DNA of 64,000 nucleotides from Straminergon stramineum (Eukaryota; Streptophyta; Bryopsida; Hypnales; Calliergonaceae), in contig OY987263.1 of NCBI GenBank assembly GCA_963920665.1, forward strand, positions 41,575,218 to 41,639,217, given 5' to 3'. Positions 62,259-64,000 of the stretch are shown piece by piece (the first letter of the stretch is position 1; every line of letters begins with the position of its first letter). The notes under the pieces are model-generated. The model saw only the letters and a program-made list of their open reading frames with translations, was not told the origin of the DNA and did not search any database. Made by a program: the position numbers and the translations under genes.

Positions 62259-62888
62259 GGGCCTCTTTACACTACGGCCATCCAAGTCAAGAGGCCCTGG
62301 GATTGAGTGGCCAAACTTTGTTGAGAGTCCAAGGAAATGGGCAATAAATAGGCCCCCAAAAATATCAATTAGAACCTTTGGCCAACCTCGGTGTGAAGTC
62401 TCCAAAAGCCAAGTCCAAAATTCAAACCCTTGGCAATGAACTCCCATGGCCTCTCAACTTGGACGGCCATAGTGTGAAGTCTCCAAAGGCCAAGTCCAAA
62501 AGGTCCAAACCTTGACAATGAATTCCCATGGCCTCTTGATTGGGATGGCCATAGTGTGAAGCCTTCCATGGCCAAGCCCAAAGTCCAAGCCTATGCCAAT
62601 CTAATGATTGAGATCTTATTAGATTCTAATTATTAATGAAAAAATTCCCATGGCCTCTCAACTTGAGTTTAGGTCTCCATTTTTTTTCGTCCCAAACTCT
62701 AGTTGAGAGGCCGTTGCCATGTAAGCATTTGGCCACCACGTAGGCAATTTTGGGGACATCAAATTTTGATGGACTTTGGATTGTGCCACCTTGTGTGAAG
62801 GACTCAAAGGCTAAAATCTTGGGTTTCTAAAATCTGATTGGCTAAGACCGATGGACTCTCAACCTTGTGCTGTAGTGTGAAGTGGCCC
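62259..62888. mobile_element. nested Tourist-like (PIF/Harbinger) MITE
   Basis: The ends GGGCCTCTTTACACTACGG and CTGTAGTGTGAAGTGGCCC are imperfect inverted repeats, flanked by TTA on both sides (62256-62258 and 62889-62891). A TTA duplication with GGGCC termini is typical of Tourist/PIF-Harbinger elements in plants. It carries internal tandem repeats and has no transposase. Confidence 0.8.
62389..62597. repeat. ~82-bp tandem repeat, 2.5 copies
   Basis: Units starting GTGTGAAGTCTCCAAA begin at about 62391, 62473 and 62555. Each contains CAATGAA(C/T)TCCCATGGCCTCT except the incomplete last one. The repeat lies within the nested Tourist-like element. The open minus-strand frame across it is a by-product of the 82-83-bp periodicity. 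Confidence 0.75.
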
Positions 62889-62907
62889 TTAGTCCTTCAG
62901 AGGTTAA

Positions 62908-64000
62908 ATGGACATGCTTGAAGCAAAAAATGTTTCATCTCCCATTCATTGAACTTTAAAGAATTCTTCTACTTTCATGAAGTGCTTCAACTTTCATTAA
63001 CTTCATTATACTTTAGGTTGGTTGTAGATAGTCATTCAAGTCTAAATGGGTGATTGCAAGAAACACCTATCGATTTTGTTGTGTTTTGCTGATTTTTGGG
63101 GGAGTACTTTAAAATTAGAAAATTATTATTTTTAATTGAAAATATATAAGTAAAGTATATACCTTTAAGATGAAGGTACCCATGGAAGGAATTGCATAGA
63201 AAAATTCTCTAAGTAGGAGAACTAGAAAAGTGCTAAGTCTCAAGAAAATACATACCTTGATGTTTTAATTAAGGAAAAATAGTAAAAATAAGTAAATAGA
63301 AAAAATAAAAATTGGCCATTTGCAACAACCTTATGGAGATGGTCATTGACCAAAAAAACCACCAAAATAATATTTTATATGTTACAAAATGCAAGCAGAA
63401 AGAAGCTCACTTTGCAAGTTTGTAGATTTCCACACCACAAAAAATTAACTATTTTTTAAAATCCTTCCCTGAATAGCTACAAATCTACTAGAAGACCATC
63501 TCATCTAAATTTTAGCTCAAAATCTGTTTTGGGGGGTTCAAAATAGTACTAAAAACCTCTAAATTGGCAATGGTGACATTGAATCGGGGTCTATTTTTGG
63601 ATAGGAAATTATTTTCTGAAATTATGAAAAAATTAGGGAAGGTGTATGATAGTCTTGAGTACCTTTACTGTAAATCTTGAGTCATTTGGAGCGAAAACAC
63701 AAAAGTTATGGGCAAAAAACTAATCAGCACACACTATGTTATACAAAATAGTACAAGTGTTTCTTGCAATCACCCAAAAGTAGATTGAGAAAATGGAAAT
63801 AAACAAATTTGGGTATAGTAATCTACATCCCAAACATCATTCATATACTAGATAATTGGACTAGGGCCAAGAGGCTCCAGTCACAAATTACACATAGTCC
63901 TCTCTGCCTTTTCGTGTAAACTCAATCAACACCATTAGATTTAAAGATGCATAGTTCTCCTAAAGTCTTAAGGATTATGATTTTGAAGCCTTCAATTTTT
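62908..64000. other. AT-rich right edge without supported genes
   Basis: No coding sequence is seen. Most of it is the TIR element at 63048-63775, and the remainder is AT-rich filler. Confidence 0.6.
63048..63775. mobile_element. TIR element, GGGTGATTGCAAGAAA family, copy 2
   Basis: The ends GGGTGATTGCAAGAAACAC and GTGTTTCTTGCAATCACCC are perfect inverted repeats over 728 bp. The interior is homologous to 40524-41265. The flanking four bases (AAAT and AAAA) are only nearly identical, so the target duplication may have mutated. No transposase. Confidence 0.85.

Larger units (their letters stand above)
61696..62903. mobile_element. TTAA-flanked TIR element, copy 5, carrying a nested insert
   Basis: The left end CCCCTAAAGGACC and right end GTCCTTCAGAGG are bounded by TTAA (61692-61695 and 62904-62907). 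The interior shares ATTGAAAGATTATAACGTTTGA-like sequence with copies 1 and 4, and AATTTCAGAAACTTTGAC with copy 3. Without the nested 630-bp insert and its duplicated TTA it is about 575 bp, close to copy 1. Confidence 0.75.

Noticed and set aside
62256..62581. Minus-strand frames with repeated WRLHT-like peptide
   Set aside because: They translate an 82-bp tandem repeat within a MITE; there is no sign of a protein family.
1..64000. CRISPR arrays, operons, tRNA and rRNA genes, plastid or mitochondrial inserts
   Set aside because: None was seen: no spaced direct-repeat array, no tRNA-like T-loop with matching stems, and no recognisable organelle gene.

Overview
The window looks like nuclear DNA of a land plant, probably a seed-free one such as a bryophyte. 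The evidence is GT-AG introns, a plant OPR enzyme, a plant-only MAKR/BKI1-type protein, an exact miR535 and plant-type MITE termini. The species cannot be fixed from the sequence. It is gene-poor: two protein genes and one microRNA gene are well supported in 64 kb. Most of the rest is AT-rich DNA built from old, short, inverted-repeat DNA elements. No retrotransposon or transposase reading frame was recognised, and no tRNA or rRNA gene was seen.

Layout. 1-3.4 kb: left edge with possible exon remains, then low-complexity DNA and a TTAA-flanked element. 3.4-5 kb: a GC-richer ORF on the minus strand and a diverged tandem triplication of about 0.35-0.45 kb. 6.07-7.90 kb: an intronless plus-strand gene for a long MAKR/BKI1-like protein, a family of plasma-membrane regulators of receptor kinases. 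9-18.9 kb: AT-rich repeats. 18.98-20.74 kb: a four-exon minus-strand gene for a 12-oxophytodienoate reductase-like (OPR, old yellow enzyme family) flavoenzyme of about 393 residues, with no peroxisomal C-terminus. 21.4-43.3 kb: a long AT-rich block with TIR elements of at least seven kinds and one orphan exon-like piece near 33.6 kb. 43.3-47 kb: lower-repeat DNA with a possible small protein gene (minus) and the MIR535 hairpin at 45.81-45.89 kb (plus). 47-61.3 kb: mixed low-copy DNA with several good splice-bounded open segments on the minus strand that I cannot assign to a family, interrupted by a MITE family with GTCAATTTCGTTAAATTGGC termini. 61.7-63.8 kb: nested and paired TIR elements.

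The three solid genes are not an operon and share no obvious pathway. In known plants, OPRs act on oxylipin or enone substrates, MAKR/BKI1 proteins in receptor-kinase signalling, and miR535 is a small RNA related to the miR156/529 group. The most interesting non-gene content is a family of five elements flanked by intact TTAA duplications, with telomere-like CCCCTAAA ends and one clean case of nested insertion.
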